A DNA stretch of 64,000 nt, taken from positions 11,980,001-12,044,000 of the forward strand of contig NC_091013.1 of NCBI RefSeq assembly GCF_041296385.1. The letters run 5' to 3'. A program made the position numbers and the translations under genes. The notes below the pieces were generated by a model, which was given only the letters and a program-made list of their open reading frames with translations, did no database searches and was not told the origin of the DNA. Shown one piece after another: positions 27,181 to 38,604 of this stretch. Origin of the DNA: Aphelocoma coerulescens (lineage: Eukaryota; Chordata; Aves; Passeriformes; Corvidae). Numbering within the stretch: the first letter of the stretch is position 1; every line of letters begins with the position of its first letter.

Positions 27181-30100
27181 CTGGCAACAGGACTTCACAC
27201 TACTGTTCTACTTCTTCTAAAGCTGAATAAAAAAGCCCAAGTCTCGCTTTTTTACAGGAAATGATTTCCTGATTACTGGTGCCCTTCAACCTCAGAAAAC
27301 TAGGGTCCAGTAAGAACACAGAGTATAAATATTTTTATTGCAGCACCTCCAGCAGTTCCTTAGGAGTTTGAAGACACTTCGTGAAATATCTGTCTTTGCT
27401 ATAATTGCATTTTTACTGTGCTTTACTGTGACATGATGAAAATTCATACAGCAAGTTGAAAAACAAAAATAAAAAATTATCCTCCACTTAATTTTCCACA
27501 GTTTTATCTTACCAGCCTCTTGGAAAGAGCAGGTATACTATTGAGATATAACCAGGAGAACTGAGCTTGTAACTACACTGTGCCCTTGACCAAAGCAATG
27601 GAACAGTAGAGGAGGAATTATGTGAATTATAAAAAATGCATTCTGAATCTATTTCCAAATTTTATAAGGAAAACTGCTATAAATTTTGTAATAAGTGAAG
27701 ATTAACATGGTTTTAATTATAACAGCTAGAATAGAATTTGGAAATCAGAGCAATCCAAATGCCATTTTTTCTTTCTGATATTTAATTTTACCCTAAGCAT
27801 GAGAGCACCACCATCAACGAAAAATTAATCTCAAAAGCACATTAAACCAGTTAAATTAAGCAAATAGTTAATTAAGCATTCATGGCCCCAATAATCTATT
27901 TTGTTGTGCAGTAATGATAGATACTCATGCAAACCCATTCTACTGTTTTGTTTCACAGTCTGAAAGACAAGAAAAGACCGATAACTAATATATTCTTATT
28001 TAGTGACTGTTTTTAACAACTTTGATATAAGACATACAATCTGTTAGGGGTTTTTATCCTCAGTATTCATGTATGTGTGTATTTTTTTTTCTGGCCCACT
28101 AAATGTTCTCAACCTTAATAGAAATTCTTCAGCTGAAAACATACATTGAATTTTCCTTCCTTCCTTCCCTCCTGTAACAAATGATATTTCTCATTAAAAA
28201 GATAAACCTCCCACTTTTGTACTGGATAAATGGCACCTTCCAATCAGGTACAAGGTTCACATTAAACTCCATTTACTACAATTTTCAGTTTCCTTTCTTT
28301 TCTCAAATGCTTTAGTTTTCACAAAGAGACACATTCAGCTTTGAAATATGAACACTATTTATTGACAAAATCAAAGACCATGCTTCCATCCAAACATATT
28401 CAGTCAAGTCCAGAATTGCCCTACTACTATTGTAAAATTTTACATTTGTAGGTAAGGAAAAAAGAAATTCTAATTCTAAAAAAAGAAAGTATTATTTTGA
28501 CACCAAATTATTAATATGGGGTTTTTTTACAGGTAAAGCATTGGTTTATTTGTTTTTGGGAATTCCCTGTGAAAACAATTATGCTGAAAAAAAACCCCAG
28601 GAATTGCTTTACTGTTCTGCTCCCCTTAACCCTTTGGTTTTTTTAATTTAATCCTTGAGAGGAAACATTGCTATGAAACAATCTGTCATTTAGACAAATA
28701 GAAGAGTGACAAGCTCAACTTTAATGATCTCTAAAAGCATAAAAAGCTCCAGAGATAAAAGAATCTGGATTTGTCTTCAGATTCTTTAAATTCTGCAAAC
28801 TCTTCTTCTTCTCTCAGTTGACTTCAACATCTTTCATGTTAACAGCTATAGAGCAACCCGGATCTATTGCAATTGTTACGAGGATCCAATTGTGAAGACC
28901 ATAATCAGAATTAATTGTCACAGAAAAAATATTAAATCTGATGCACGCACTAGTGGATGGCTTAAATAGTACCAGTTGTGTAACTAACCACATTTCTGGA
29001 AGAGGAATTCTGAATTAAGATGAATAATCTTAACACATAGCATCCTCAGAAAAATAAACTAAATTAAGAAAAAAATGGAGTAAAATGTGATTTATTCTAC
29101 CTGTAAATTTGAATTAGCCTTTGCCTTAAATGAATTACATATAGAGGTGCTGCAGTATTCCATTTTCCAATTTCTATTAGCTCTGAAAGACTTTTCAAAA
29201 TGGCGTAGTTCTATTGTTAAAAAAAAAAAAAAATTATGTACATTTCCTGTAGCAACTCTTATTTCACTAAAACATGAACAACTAAAGAACTGAGAATTGT
29301 TTTGTTTCTAGAGTTTACACACTGAGTTTACACTACTTAAATGTGTCAGAAACAAGAAACGTCACACTACCAGACTTCTTTGTTTGAAGATTAAGAAAGT
29401 ATTCATATTAAAGTATCCTTTGCAGTATTTCCTTTTTTTTTTTTTCTAATTACTATACCAGACACACAGATTAATTTTGTCATTAATGTGTGGACAGAAA
29501 TGATATTGGAATGAAGCTTTTGTAAATGTTTATGAACACCTAGAAGCTCATATCAAAAGCCCTTAAAAAGAAAAAAAAAACTAGTTTACTGAATTTGGTA
29601 TATATTTGGAAAAACACGCATATTCTATTTCACTATTCTATTTCTTGTATCATTTACCCCTGTGAATCTCAGACAAACCCTTGAAATGCCCTGTGGAATG
29701 TTGAAATTACAGATGCTTGAACACCATTTGATTGCAAGCCATTTCAATTAATTAAAAAACTCTACAGATTCTGGTGAGACTATTTTTTTTACTGAATCAC
29801 TGTATCACAGTAATTTCCATTTACTTGTCTCTAGCGCTTATTAAAATACATAATATAACAATTTAGTTTCTGATTAGCATTGCCATGTCAGACCTTTGTC
29901 TGAGGGTCTGACTCATAAGTAATCAGGAGATAATAACTCTGTGAGAGTCAGAAAGATCCTTAAAATGGTGCAAATGAGGAGAATCAGTCTACACTAGACT
30001 GGTCATTTAAAACAAGCTTCAATTATTTTTCTTTTCAATTCTCTGAAGCTCCAAGGACAGCAAAATCAGAAGACTAAAACTGGTTTTTATTATAGCATAA

Positions 30101-33100
30101 TAAACATGAAAAATCTCCATGTGTTGAATGAAAAGAAAACACTGGAAATCAAAAATTGCCAGAAATAAGAGCTGAAATTATTGAAACTTACTTGAGTATA
30201 TTTAGAACTATTAGTAATCTCTGTAGCTGAAAAAAATGTTCTCTTATTTTAAGGGAACATATCTGAAAGAGTATATATCTGAAAGAGTATGTTAACTCAT
30301 TCCAGAATATGGAATCAAGTGCCACAGCTTGTAGAATCAGGCAGCACATAAAGTAAAACTCAATTTCTGCAATGTCAGCATAGTCAAGGGAAAAAAATCT
30401 AAAGAAATCAGAATTCTGTGATTTTTTGTGTACTTATCTTGACATCAGTGAGAAAAATGTTTATCATAACCTCTTCAGCATTTAGTTTAGAACTTAAGTA
30501 TTTTTCCAAGAAGACTGAAAGGATATTTCCATGAATTTTTCAGTGTCTAAAAAATTAAACAGGAAGAACAGGGTTAATCTATTGATTAAGAGTTAAACCA
30601 AGAAACTTCCTGCTTTCTACAGGCTAGTAGCTAATGAATGCCTAATTAACTGTAAAAAATCATCCCCACAGGACTGATTCAGATGAACATTGCTCTTGTG
30701 ATGAAGCTAAATTGGCTAAAGAGAATTTTAAAGAATTAAATAAGATTCACAATAAATTAATGGAAATTAGAGTGGTGGTGTCCTGCATTCAACAACTGAA
30801 TAGGTTTCCGTAGAGGATGCGACAGAGTGTGTCGAAATTGAATAAATCATAATTTTTTGTACTTCTGACTAAAATAATGTGTCAACTGGCTCTCTGACGA
30901 ATCCCTACATGGCTTCAAGTATTTGACTCTTTCATTTACATCGGCACTCAGATGTTGATTTTTGCCTTTGATCTAACTTCTACCAAATTCTTTGGACAGG
31001 ACACAAAATGCCTGTGAAAGTTCAAGTGTATGCTCGATGTTTGCCAGTTAAACATGCATCATCCTATTGAAAATAATCTTTTGCTTTCATTCATATATAT
31101 GGGTAAGTATACAACCACAGACAGGTATATTCTTCTGGAAACTTCAAGGTAAATGCCTACATTAATACTGTCAAATAAAAACTAAAACTGTTTTTTTCAG
31201 AATTTGATTACCTTGAGATGCCATTAAGACTTGTGTTGGGAAAATAAACACATGCTTTCTTTTCTACAGGACAGGACTGAATTCAAGGCATCCTTCTTCT
31301 TCACAAAGCAGTGAAAAAGGACTGCGCAGTTACTCCTTGCATACACCAAAATATACCTGATCAGGCATTATAAATCTAAAGATGCAAAAGAGACACAACT
31401 CTGGATGGACTGCAATCCTATTGGAATTTTACATACAGAAGCACCTTATGAAGCTACTTACAGTGTTTGGAAGTAGAGAGAGAACTGTAAGCACCAATCT
31501 TTCAAAAAAAGAAAATATACTTTTTGTAGGCATTTTATTCTCTATTTCATATGTGGAATTTAAAAATTGATGACAGAAAGATGTCACTTTTAAAGATAGC
31601 TTTGTAGGTCTGCTTACTTCAAAGATAGATTAATTCAGTAATCAAAGAAATTAAAATATTGACTTAGTTTCTCAACATTTTGAAGAAGGTTGAATTTGAA
31701 GGTAAGGATACGAATTTCATAAATCTAAATTCAACTTCTGAGTATTTGAAAAACTGATAGCGAAAAATAAGATATTTTCAGTGATTTTGATCTTCCCTTC
31801 TCTCTGCATACTTCATTTAAGCAAGTACGAATGGATGTAGTTATTATATAATTAGAGCCAAGGAAAATACTTTAAAATAACATAATATAGGAAGCAAACT
31901 CTGATAAGTGTACATGGACAAAGGTACATAAATATATTTAATGGTCAGTTTCTGCCTGGGGAAAAGAAATGTGAAGCAATGTGCATTGGAGTCAGGAGCT
32001 CAGAGGAAAAGAGCAAAACTACTTTTTTTCCTTGGAACACCAAGATCAAATACTACATCATATTACTCAGAGGAACATTACCTTCATTAGACCACTCTGG
32101 GTTCCTATGTGCAATGACAATGATGTTAGATGCTTTAGAAAATTCTAGTAGGGTTAGTGTTTCTGAAAAGATGAAAAACAAGCTTGAATAAAGACCGTTG
32201 TCTTCTGCTCTACACATACATCATGGAAGAAACGTGTCTTCTTTAAAGACTATCAGATGGTTTTATCAATTGACTAGATATTGGAGGAAAGGAAGGGAGG
32301 GAAGTGCTTCAAACCAATTGTGGAAGTGTATGGTACTGGCATCTGTGAGGCTTAGATTTGCTAGGGGATGTTGGGAAGCCTCTAAGGCTAAAGATCCCTA
32401 GAGATGTTCTCTCATGTTCCCTGATGATGAAGGTTCCTCTTCAACACCTTCTCTTAGGTTTTGTGGAATTGAATGTCAGTGTATAAACTGGCCCTATGCT
32501 CTTGATGCTAAAAGTAAAGAGTCTCTACAAAACCACCATTGCTGAGACCTCAGTCATGTTTCTCAGCAATTTTTAACTTTCTGTCAAAACAAGGCTGAAA
32601 TTTTGAAACATGCACAAACATTTCCACATAAATGATAGCCACATGTATTATAAAATAGTGAATCACACTCAGACCTAAAAACAGGATCACTGTCTTTATG
32701 CCAAATAATCTTTAACTCTATTCTCAAAATATAAAGTATTTAGTTAAATAGGAAGACTTCTTTACTTAACTATGTTACGCTGGTTTGATACATCATTAAG
32801 GACAATCTGCTTCAACACTATCTGCTTAACTTTTTAAAACAAGAAATTATAAAATTTATCTCCAGAATAAAAGTAGTCCACATCCCCAAATCCTGGAAAT
32901 AACACACAGAGAAGTAAGAGAATTCTGAATTATGTTAAAAATGGAGTTGAACAAGATTTTTCCCTCAATGCATTAATTAACTGACAACTATAACAACATC
33001 TGTTGGGTTTAGGTTTTTACCATTTCAGTTAAAATATATGCTTCAAACTTTCCTCTTCTGCTCTGTTAAATACAAAACCTAAATTGACTGTCATGCCTAT

Positions 33101-33953
33101 TATTAGAAATTACTATATGTCAATTCTTTAGCTGGTAATTTACAGCATCTCTACCATATGAGCTCCCATGGCAAAAAAGGTTCAAAAATAGTTGAGACAC
33201 ATGTTCTACCTGAGATATTTAAATCAAGAAGCACCTGATTCCAAAATCCTATGTGACATGTAACTTTTAATATCTAAATTTTGTCTCAAAGTATTTCATA
33301 GAACCTGAAATAGGCTGAAAAGGTCTTTGTTTAACTTCATTCCTTAGTAATATAACACTGCACTGTCATGGCTTTGAATTATGGTGCATTTATAAAAGTC
33401 AAACATCAGAAAAGAAAATTACTCCTCCCTGCGATCATAACATAAATTTAAAAGTGGAGCCAAATTTTATGGGATTGAAAATGATGTGGCTATTAATTTA
33501 ACACAATGATTTTGTAGAAATGCCAAATATACCATGCAGTCCGCTTGACTGCTGCCCTGTCAGTCCTCTCCATCATCAATCACACTGGTTATCCCATTGT
33601 GTTATTTTTGATCTACTAACCTATTTCAGATTAGACTGCACAAACATACACTACAGAGAACAGAAATAAATGTGATGTCATATAATAGAATCTCTCCTAG
33701 AACCATAATATTTCAGGAAATGTTTTATTACTTAACAAAAAGTTCTCAGTCAGCATATCAGGAATGTGGAGTGCAACACAGTAAAATAAATTAAAAGGTG
33801 GATAGCCATGCATAGAGAAACAAAAAATTAGAAAAATCCTCTTTGATGGTCAAAAAGAGAATTTTGGAAGTCAAATTCTGACTTCTGACATTTCATAATA
33901 ATTTTTGGTTTTTTAATCAGTTCATAGTTTCACTGATTTGTTTTGTTTTACAG
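27181..33953. other. AT-rich non-coding stretch
   Basis: Nearly seven kilobases without a recognised repeat or gene. Features seen: a TTCC run near 28139-28160, a perfect 16-base tandem duplication at 30259-30290, and a T-rich acceptor at about 31263-31269 followed by a 28-codon open stretch, which may be chance. Confidence 0.45.
30259..30290. repeat. 16-base perfect tandem duplication
   Basis: Two adjacent identical copies of atatctgaaagagtat (30259-30274 and 30275-30290). Confidence 0.9.
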
Positions 33954-34495
33954 ACACTGAAGGAAAGCCAGCTGCCACTGAAAGATTAGAAATTGTCTTT
34001 AAAGCATTAAGTAAACACATGAAAAGTGTACATGAAAAGTTGAACTACCAGCAAAGCTAATTTAACATCACTGCTCTATTGTCTGTCAGTTTCTAATATG
34101 TACTTATAAATGTCAAAACACAACAGACCTCACACAGGAAAGAAATTAAAATTGAAGGGCTCAGCTGCTCCTGAACAAGGCACTTTCCTAAGGCTAATGC
34201 AATGCAACATCTCCCTTCATTCCTTGTTCAGTCTGTCAAAAACTTGGATGAGTGAGCTTTTCCCAGCCAGAGAAGTAATGCTAAAGAGATAGGAAGAGAA
34301 GGTAGGGGAGAAACTGTAAACTTTGAGCTAGTAAATTTAGGCCAGCAGCAAACTGCTACCTCCTTGCCCAGAGCAAGAATGACACTGTAACTCAGAAAGG
34401 TGTCTGAATTTTGATGGCTCTAGGGCATCTCATGAAATAATGCAATTCAACTGCTGCACTTTCTTATGCTTAATAAAGGCAATACAATGCCAGAA
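33954..34495 (+). other. Candidate terminal exon with 3' UTR
   Basis: A good acceptor (T-rich tract then ttttacag, with a possible branch point cactgat) precedes a frame that runs 34 codons to TAA at 34058-34060. The peptide begins TEGKPAATERLEIVFKALSK and is lysine/glutamate rich. An AATAAA lies at 34472-34477, giving a plausible 3' UTR of about 0.4 kb. In AT-rich DNA each of these signals is common, the other frames stop early, and no upstream coding exon with matching phase was identified. I do not recognise the peptide. Confidence 0.22.
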
Positions 34496-34989
34496 TCAGT
34501 TATTGGGAGAAACTATTAAAAAGTTCAGGTTATTTTAAAATATATAGGGGACTGTATCAATATAAGTAACTGAAGGTAATTCTACCACAAGCCAGGTGAG
34601 TAGGCCTCGGCCTCCTGGACACAAAGATTCTATAATCTTTCTTTCTTGGAGGAGAAAGACTGGTCCATTGGTAACCAAAGCCAAGGGCCCACAGGTGACA
34701 TTAATAGGGTTATTTATCGCATGAAGAGATGTGGGGCTGTTCACATAACTCTTTGCAGCTGTTGCTTAGTGTGCAAACAGCAACACTCTGTAACACCAAG
34801 GGAAGGGGAAACCTTTTGTTGTATGAAAACCAAAAAAACTCTGAGTTTGACACCAGTGTCTTTGGCAGGCTGAAGGAGAACACCTCTCCTGCCCCACTCT
34901 CCCTAAGGAAAGTCCCCCCTTTTTGCCTATCCTTGGCACCACTCTTCTTGCCCTGCTCTGCCTGTTCTGGATGGTAGGGCAGAGTGTGC
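34496..34989. other. Non-coding transition stretch
   Basis: Base composition begins to rise toward the GC-rich block. No repeat or gene was recognised. Confidence 0.4.
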
Positions 34990-35022
34990 CTTCAGCAAGT
35001 TTGCTGGTGACACAAAACTGTG
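34990..35022 (+). mobile_element. Possible CR1 ORF2 scrap
   Basis: The phrase 'ttcagcaagtttgctggtga' followed by 'cacaaaactg' resembles the CR1 reverse-transcriptase region that encodes a SKFADDTKL-like motif. Only about 30 bases match, so the call is tentative. Confidence 0.35.
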
Positions 35023-35691
35023 TCTCCAACCAGGTGTCTCCAACCACACCAGCGGGTAATGTTTGCTAATGTCCATTTATGTTCTCTGTATCTTCTGGCT
35101 AGTCCCAGCCTGTAGATGCTAAACTTTCAGAGTCTAGGAATCTTCTTATTGTTGATTGAAGCCCATCAGGCCTCAGCCAGCAAAACACAAAGTCTTGGTG
35201 AAAAGAGTGTTTTGAAGAAAACCTGCAAACCCCATACCTTGGCATAGGTGAACAAACCCATGACAACAGTGACTTAAAAATTTTAGAAGTTGTATCATTT
35301 CCAACAGAGCCACTGCCACAACCCTCTGGCTGTGTCCATCTGGCCAATGGCTCACACCTCAGATAGCCCAGCCTCCAAAGCCAGGGCTCTGCTGTGTGGG
35401 GCTTGGGCTGTTGTGTGGGACCGTGTCCAAAGCCTCACAGGGCTCTGGGCACATCAGGGGCTACAAGTGCCCAAGTCCGAGGACTGCTCCATGGCAGTTC
35501 CAGTGCGTTTGGCTGTCGAAGGGATGTCGGGTGTGGCCCTTTGTGACCCAGGCGCGTTGTGTCAGGGCCCTTGGTGATGCGGGACATTGTGGGGGTGTCT
35601 AAGGGGCACAGAGCCCTGGGGTGCCCAGCCCCGGGAGAGCCGCTGACTCACAAGAAAGCAGCTTCCCTGAGAGCCTCTGCAGCAGAGCACG
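35023..35691 (+). other. Leader region of the GC-rich ORF
   Basis: GC content climbs sharply from about 35300 to the ORF start, which suggests the insert begins upstream of the ATG and that this is its 5' UTR or promoter. No TATA box is evident. No splice signal is needed to reach the ATG. The left boundary was not found. Confidence 0.4.
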
Positions 35692-36879
35692 ATGGAGATG
35701 CTCAGAGAGGAGGCGAACCCCAACTCCCCCCCTGCCATAGGGCTCTTGGGCATGGCGATGAGGCCCCAGGTGACAGCCAGCCCTGGAGGGAGAGGGGAGG
35801 GAGAGAGCTGGGATGGGGCCAGAGAGCAGCTGCCTGGGGGCCAGGGCCTTGTAGCCCCTGATTTGCCAAGGCAGTTGCCTCCTTCCTCCACGGCCGGGCC
35901 ACAGAGCCAGGGCCCTGCCCCGCACAGCCCCTGCTGGCCCCCAGGCCTCTCCCCTGGGTGGTGGCTGCAAGAGCTCATAGAGGAGTGGGAGAGAACAATT
36001 AAGTGGATCGAGTGGGACTGGGCCAAGGAAGAGGGAGAAGAGAACCCCTCCACGGGCCAGGAACTGCACCAGTGGGAAAATCTGTCCCAATGGAAATCTG
36101 AGAGACGCCAAGAGCTGTCCCAGCAGCTAGACATGGCAGCTTCTCTAGCCTGGGCTGAGCAGGGGAAGGCAGCCGGGGCACAGAGCCAGGGCCCTGCCCC
36201 GCACAGCCCCTGCTGCCCCCCAGGCCCCTCAGCTCCCCAGCCGGGAGCCCTCAGGGAGCCGTGCGAGGGGGCCGCAGAGGGGGCAGAGCTGCCAGGGCCG
36301 CAGACTGCGGAGTGGGACTTGGCCACGGAGGAGAAGGGGAAGAGCAAACCCAGCGTGTACCAAGACCTGTTCGGGGGGGAAGACACAACAGATGAAGAGC
36401 CGTCCCAAGAAAATGTCAGCGACAGACGGCTTTTCCTATGGGAGCTCTCTGAAGGGGAAGTCAGACTTCACCCAGTGTTGTCCCCAGGCAGAGAGGAAGG
36501 GGAAGTCAAACTTCACCCAGCGTTGCCCCCAGACACAGAAGACAAGAAAGAGGACTGGGAACAGATCACCATCCACACCATCTGGGTCAACCCCAAGTAC
36601 CCAGAGCTGCTGCAGGACCCCGACGCTGCTCCCCAGGACTCGGCCAAGGCAGCAGCTCCTCCGGCCTCGGCTGAGCAGGGGAAGGCAGCAGGGGCACAGA
36701 GCCAGGGCCCTGCCCCGCACAGCCCCTGCTGCCCCCCAGGCCCCTCAGCTCCCCAGCCGGGAGCCCTCGGGCAGCGGCCGGCTCCCCCTAAGGAACGCCC
36801 GTCCCGCTTCAGGCGGGCGCTGCGGGCGCTGCGGGCGCTGCTCCGCTGCCCCTGCCTGAGGCCACGGCCGGACGAGTAG
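35692..36879 (+). CDS. Uncharacterised 395-aa repeat-built acidic protein, probable retrogene
   Basis: An intact intronless frame of 395 codons in a GC-rich block flanked by AT-rich DNA. The ATG has a strong context (A at -3, G at +4). Residues 92-150 form an acidic, tryptophan-rich segment (EEWERTIKWIEWDW, then QWENLSQWK). A weakly similar acidic segment starts at EWDLATEE (about 207). Proline/cysteine-rich linkers containing QSQGPAPHSPC recur at about 71, 164 and 336. Residues 254-268 and 269-283 are a 15-residue tandem repeat (EGEVRLHP / EGEVKLHP). The C terminus (about 367-390) is arginine-rich and amphipathic, with RALRAL repeats and a CPC motif. No signal peptide or membrane segment is seen. 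An A-rich tract begins about 90 bases after the stop, suggesting retroposition, although no AATAAA precedes it. I do not recognise the family and assign no function; a non-coding origin of the frame by GC bias cannot be excluded. Confidence 0.55.
   Translation: MEMLREEANPNSPPAIGLLGMAMRPQVTASPGGRGEGESWDGAREQLPGGQGLVAPDLPRQLPPSSTAGPQSQGPAPHSPCWPPGLSPGWWLQELIEEWERTIKWIEWDWAKEEGEENPSTGQELHQWENLSQWKSERRQELSQQLDMAASLAWAEQGKAAGAQSQGPAPHSPCCPPGPSAPQPGALREPCEGAAEGAELPGPQTAEWDLATEEKGKSKPSVYQDLFGGEDTTDEEPSQENVSDRRLFLWELSEGEVRLHPVLSPGREEGEVKLHPALPPDTEDKKEDWEQITIHTIWVNPKYPELLQDPDAAPQDSAKAAAPPASAEQGKAAGAQSQGPAPHSPCCPPGPSAPQPGALGQRPAPPKERPSRFRRALRALRALLRCPCLRPRPDE
36154..36252 (+). repeat. 99-base in-frame repeat, copy 1
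   Basis: Encodes residues 155-187 of the ORF. It is nearly identical (one difference noticed) to 36670-36768, 516 bases downstream and in the same frame. A partial third copy of about 49 bases lies at 35901-35949. Confidence 0.92.
36451..36540 (+). repeat. Two 45-base tandem units inside the ORF
   Basis: Units 36451-36495 and 36496-36540 each begin gaaggggaagtca and encode 15 residues. They differ at several positions, mostly in the second half, so the duplication is not very recent. Confidence 0.88.
36670..36768 (+). repeat. 99-base in-frame repeat, copy 2
   Basis: Encodes residues 327-359 and matches copy 1 at 36154-36252. High DNA identity points to recent duplication or gene conversion. 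Confidence 0.92.
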
Positions 36880-36967
36880 TGCAGGTGGCGGCCGGCCCGG
36901 AGCCTGCCTGGTGTCCAAACCATTCTTCCATTACAATGAAAGCTGGGCTTAGGACACAGTAGTAGTA

Positions 36968-37400
36968 AGAAAAGAAAAAAAAAAAAAAAAACAACAACAA
37001 CAAAAAAAAAACAACAAAACAACAAAAAAAACATGAATAACAAGACTAGGGATAAGAAGATGATGAAGAAATAGTAGTAATAAATAATATGAGAAAAAGA
37101 ATAACAATAAAAATAGTAAGTTGAATAAGAATAATAAAAATAATAATAAGAATACAAAGGAGAAGAAGAAATCATAGTAGTAGTAGTAGTAAATGAAGAA
37201 GATGAAGATGAACAGGGAGAAATAATAGCGGCAAATTAGAAGAAGAATAAGAAGTATAAGAAAAACAATAAGAAGAATAAGAAAAGAATGACTAAGATGA
37301 AGAAAAAGAAATAGTAGTAGTAGTGAAGAAGAAGAAGAACACTAAGATGAAGATGAGATACTACTAGTAGTAAATAATAATATCAAATTAAAATACACAT
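36968..37400 (+). repeat. A-rich tail and purine-biased simple sequence
   Basis: It starts with long A runs broken by C (AAC units, about 36975-37032), then continues as degenerate AAG/AAT/TAG/GAA triplets with very few C on the plus strand. The start fits a poly(A) tail of the preceding insert; the rest looks like microsatellite growth from that tail. Long open frames on the minus strand here are artefacts of the repeat. Confidence 0.85.
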
Positions 37401-37413
37401 CCACATATCTTCT

Positions 37414-37460
37414 AGAATCACAGAATGAAGTGAAGGGCCTTAAAGATTATCTAGTACCAA
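37414..37460 (-). mobile_element. CR1 3' tail scrap
   Basis: 'agaatcacagaatgaagtg' followed by 'aagggccttaaagatt' is the reverse complement of the CR1 terminal region. Only about 45 bases remain. Confidence 0.65.
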
Positions 37461-37474
37461 GTGATTATCTTCTG

Positions 37475-37491
37475 CTCTCTCTCTCTCTCTC
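37475..37491. repeat. Short CT microsatellite
   Basis: About eight CT units. Confidence 0.85.
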
Positions 37492-37642
37492 AGACACCTC
37501 TTTCTTATTTCTCTCTACCTCCCCTTTCTTGTTAAATAAAATCCATGTTAAACAAAATCTGTATGTTGTCATCATATGCTCTCATTTGCACCCTCACCGG
37601 GGCAGAGGCATCTCTGCCTAATGGGATCGCAACACCTGTGCA

Positions 37643-37680
37643 GGGTCCCTTCCAGCTGCAAGCATTCCATGATTCTGTCA
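37643..37680 (+). mobile_element. CR1 3' tail scrap
   Basis: 'gggtcccttccagctgcaag' followed by 'cattccatgattctgt' matches the plus-oriented CR1 3' end. Confidence 0.6.
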
Positions 37681-38604
37681 GCTCCTCGCTTCCCTTTCCT
37701 TCTTCGCTCTGTTTTGAGCTGGGAATGTGTTTGAAAATGTCCAGCAAACAAACACTTGCTGTCTGCTCTGAGAGCCCACATAGCTTCAGGACCCTGTCAC
37801 CTGCACCTGCACAGCTCCCTTGTGAGGCACGGTAGAAACAGCACCCTGGGAGCCTCGGTAATTCCCCTCTGTGATCTGTGGCATACAGTGCAATGGTCTG
37901 GAATTCCAGCTTCCAGCAAGGAAAAGATGTTCCTGCCCTTTAAGACAAAGCTCTGAAAGGGCCAAAACCCAAGTGGAGCAGGATCTTACAATGACATTTC
38001 ATAACCAGCCTTCATAACTAAAGGGTTGTTTTAGCATGTGAGTTAGGAAAAATGATTTGGTGAGGGTCTTTGGCAGTAGCTGCCACGGGTACATATAGAC
38101 ACTAAGAAAGAAACAGAGCAGGCAAAGAAAGGCTGAAGAGAAAGGAGGACACAAACAGCACTAAGCTGAGAAGGTGGCACTCCGAAAACCAAAGCAGAAC
38201 TTACTGAAAAGGAATGGGACAGAAATAAAGAATTCTGAAACTTTTATTTACTATCCAAATAAAATTTCCTCCCTTTATCACAAACCTACTGATAACAAGT
38301 CATCCAGCGTGGTTTTCAGAAAGTACTTAGCTCTGAATTGATGTTGCAGGCTGCAGACACAATGAAACACGGAACGGCGATTTTCCTCATTCTCCTCAGT
38401 AGAGGACATGATGAGGCACTAGGAAGAAAAGGGCAGTTTGCATTCACCTTTCAGTGGGACATGGAAGGGCAAAAAGGTCTTGTAATCTCTTTAGCTGTTC
38501 CCCCAGTGATATGAAGGCTGATCCCAGACCCCAAGTATCACTTTAAGGTATGCCTTCATGCAATGCTTGCTTGGTATTGAGGGGCAGCGTGGCAATTTTA
38601 TTCA
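37681..38604. other. Non-coding stretch
   Basis: Moderately GC-richer than average at 37681-37970, then AT-rich. No gene or named element was recognised. Confidence 0.4.

Noticed and set aside
31270..31361. Plus-strand segment after tttctacag with 28 open codons
   Set aside because: Short, no nearby donor or poly(A) support, peptide not recognised.
33298..33345. Possible CR1 tail ('catagaacctgaaatag')
   Set aside because: Similarity is too short and broken to call.
35562..36386. 274-codon minus-strand ORF
   Set aside because: Shadow of the plus-strand 395-codon frame in GC-rich DNA, where stops are rare; it does not cover the whole repeat structure and has no supporting tail or start context.
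36392..36859. 155-codon plus-strand ORF in a second frame
   Set aside because: Lies wholly inside the larger frame and is explained by GC bias.
36513..37175. 220-codon minus-strand ORF
   Set aside because: It is antisense to the GC-rich ORF and then runs through the purine-biased simple repeat, giving runs of Y, S and F; an artefact.
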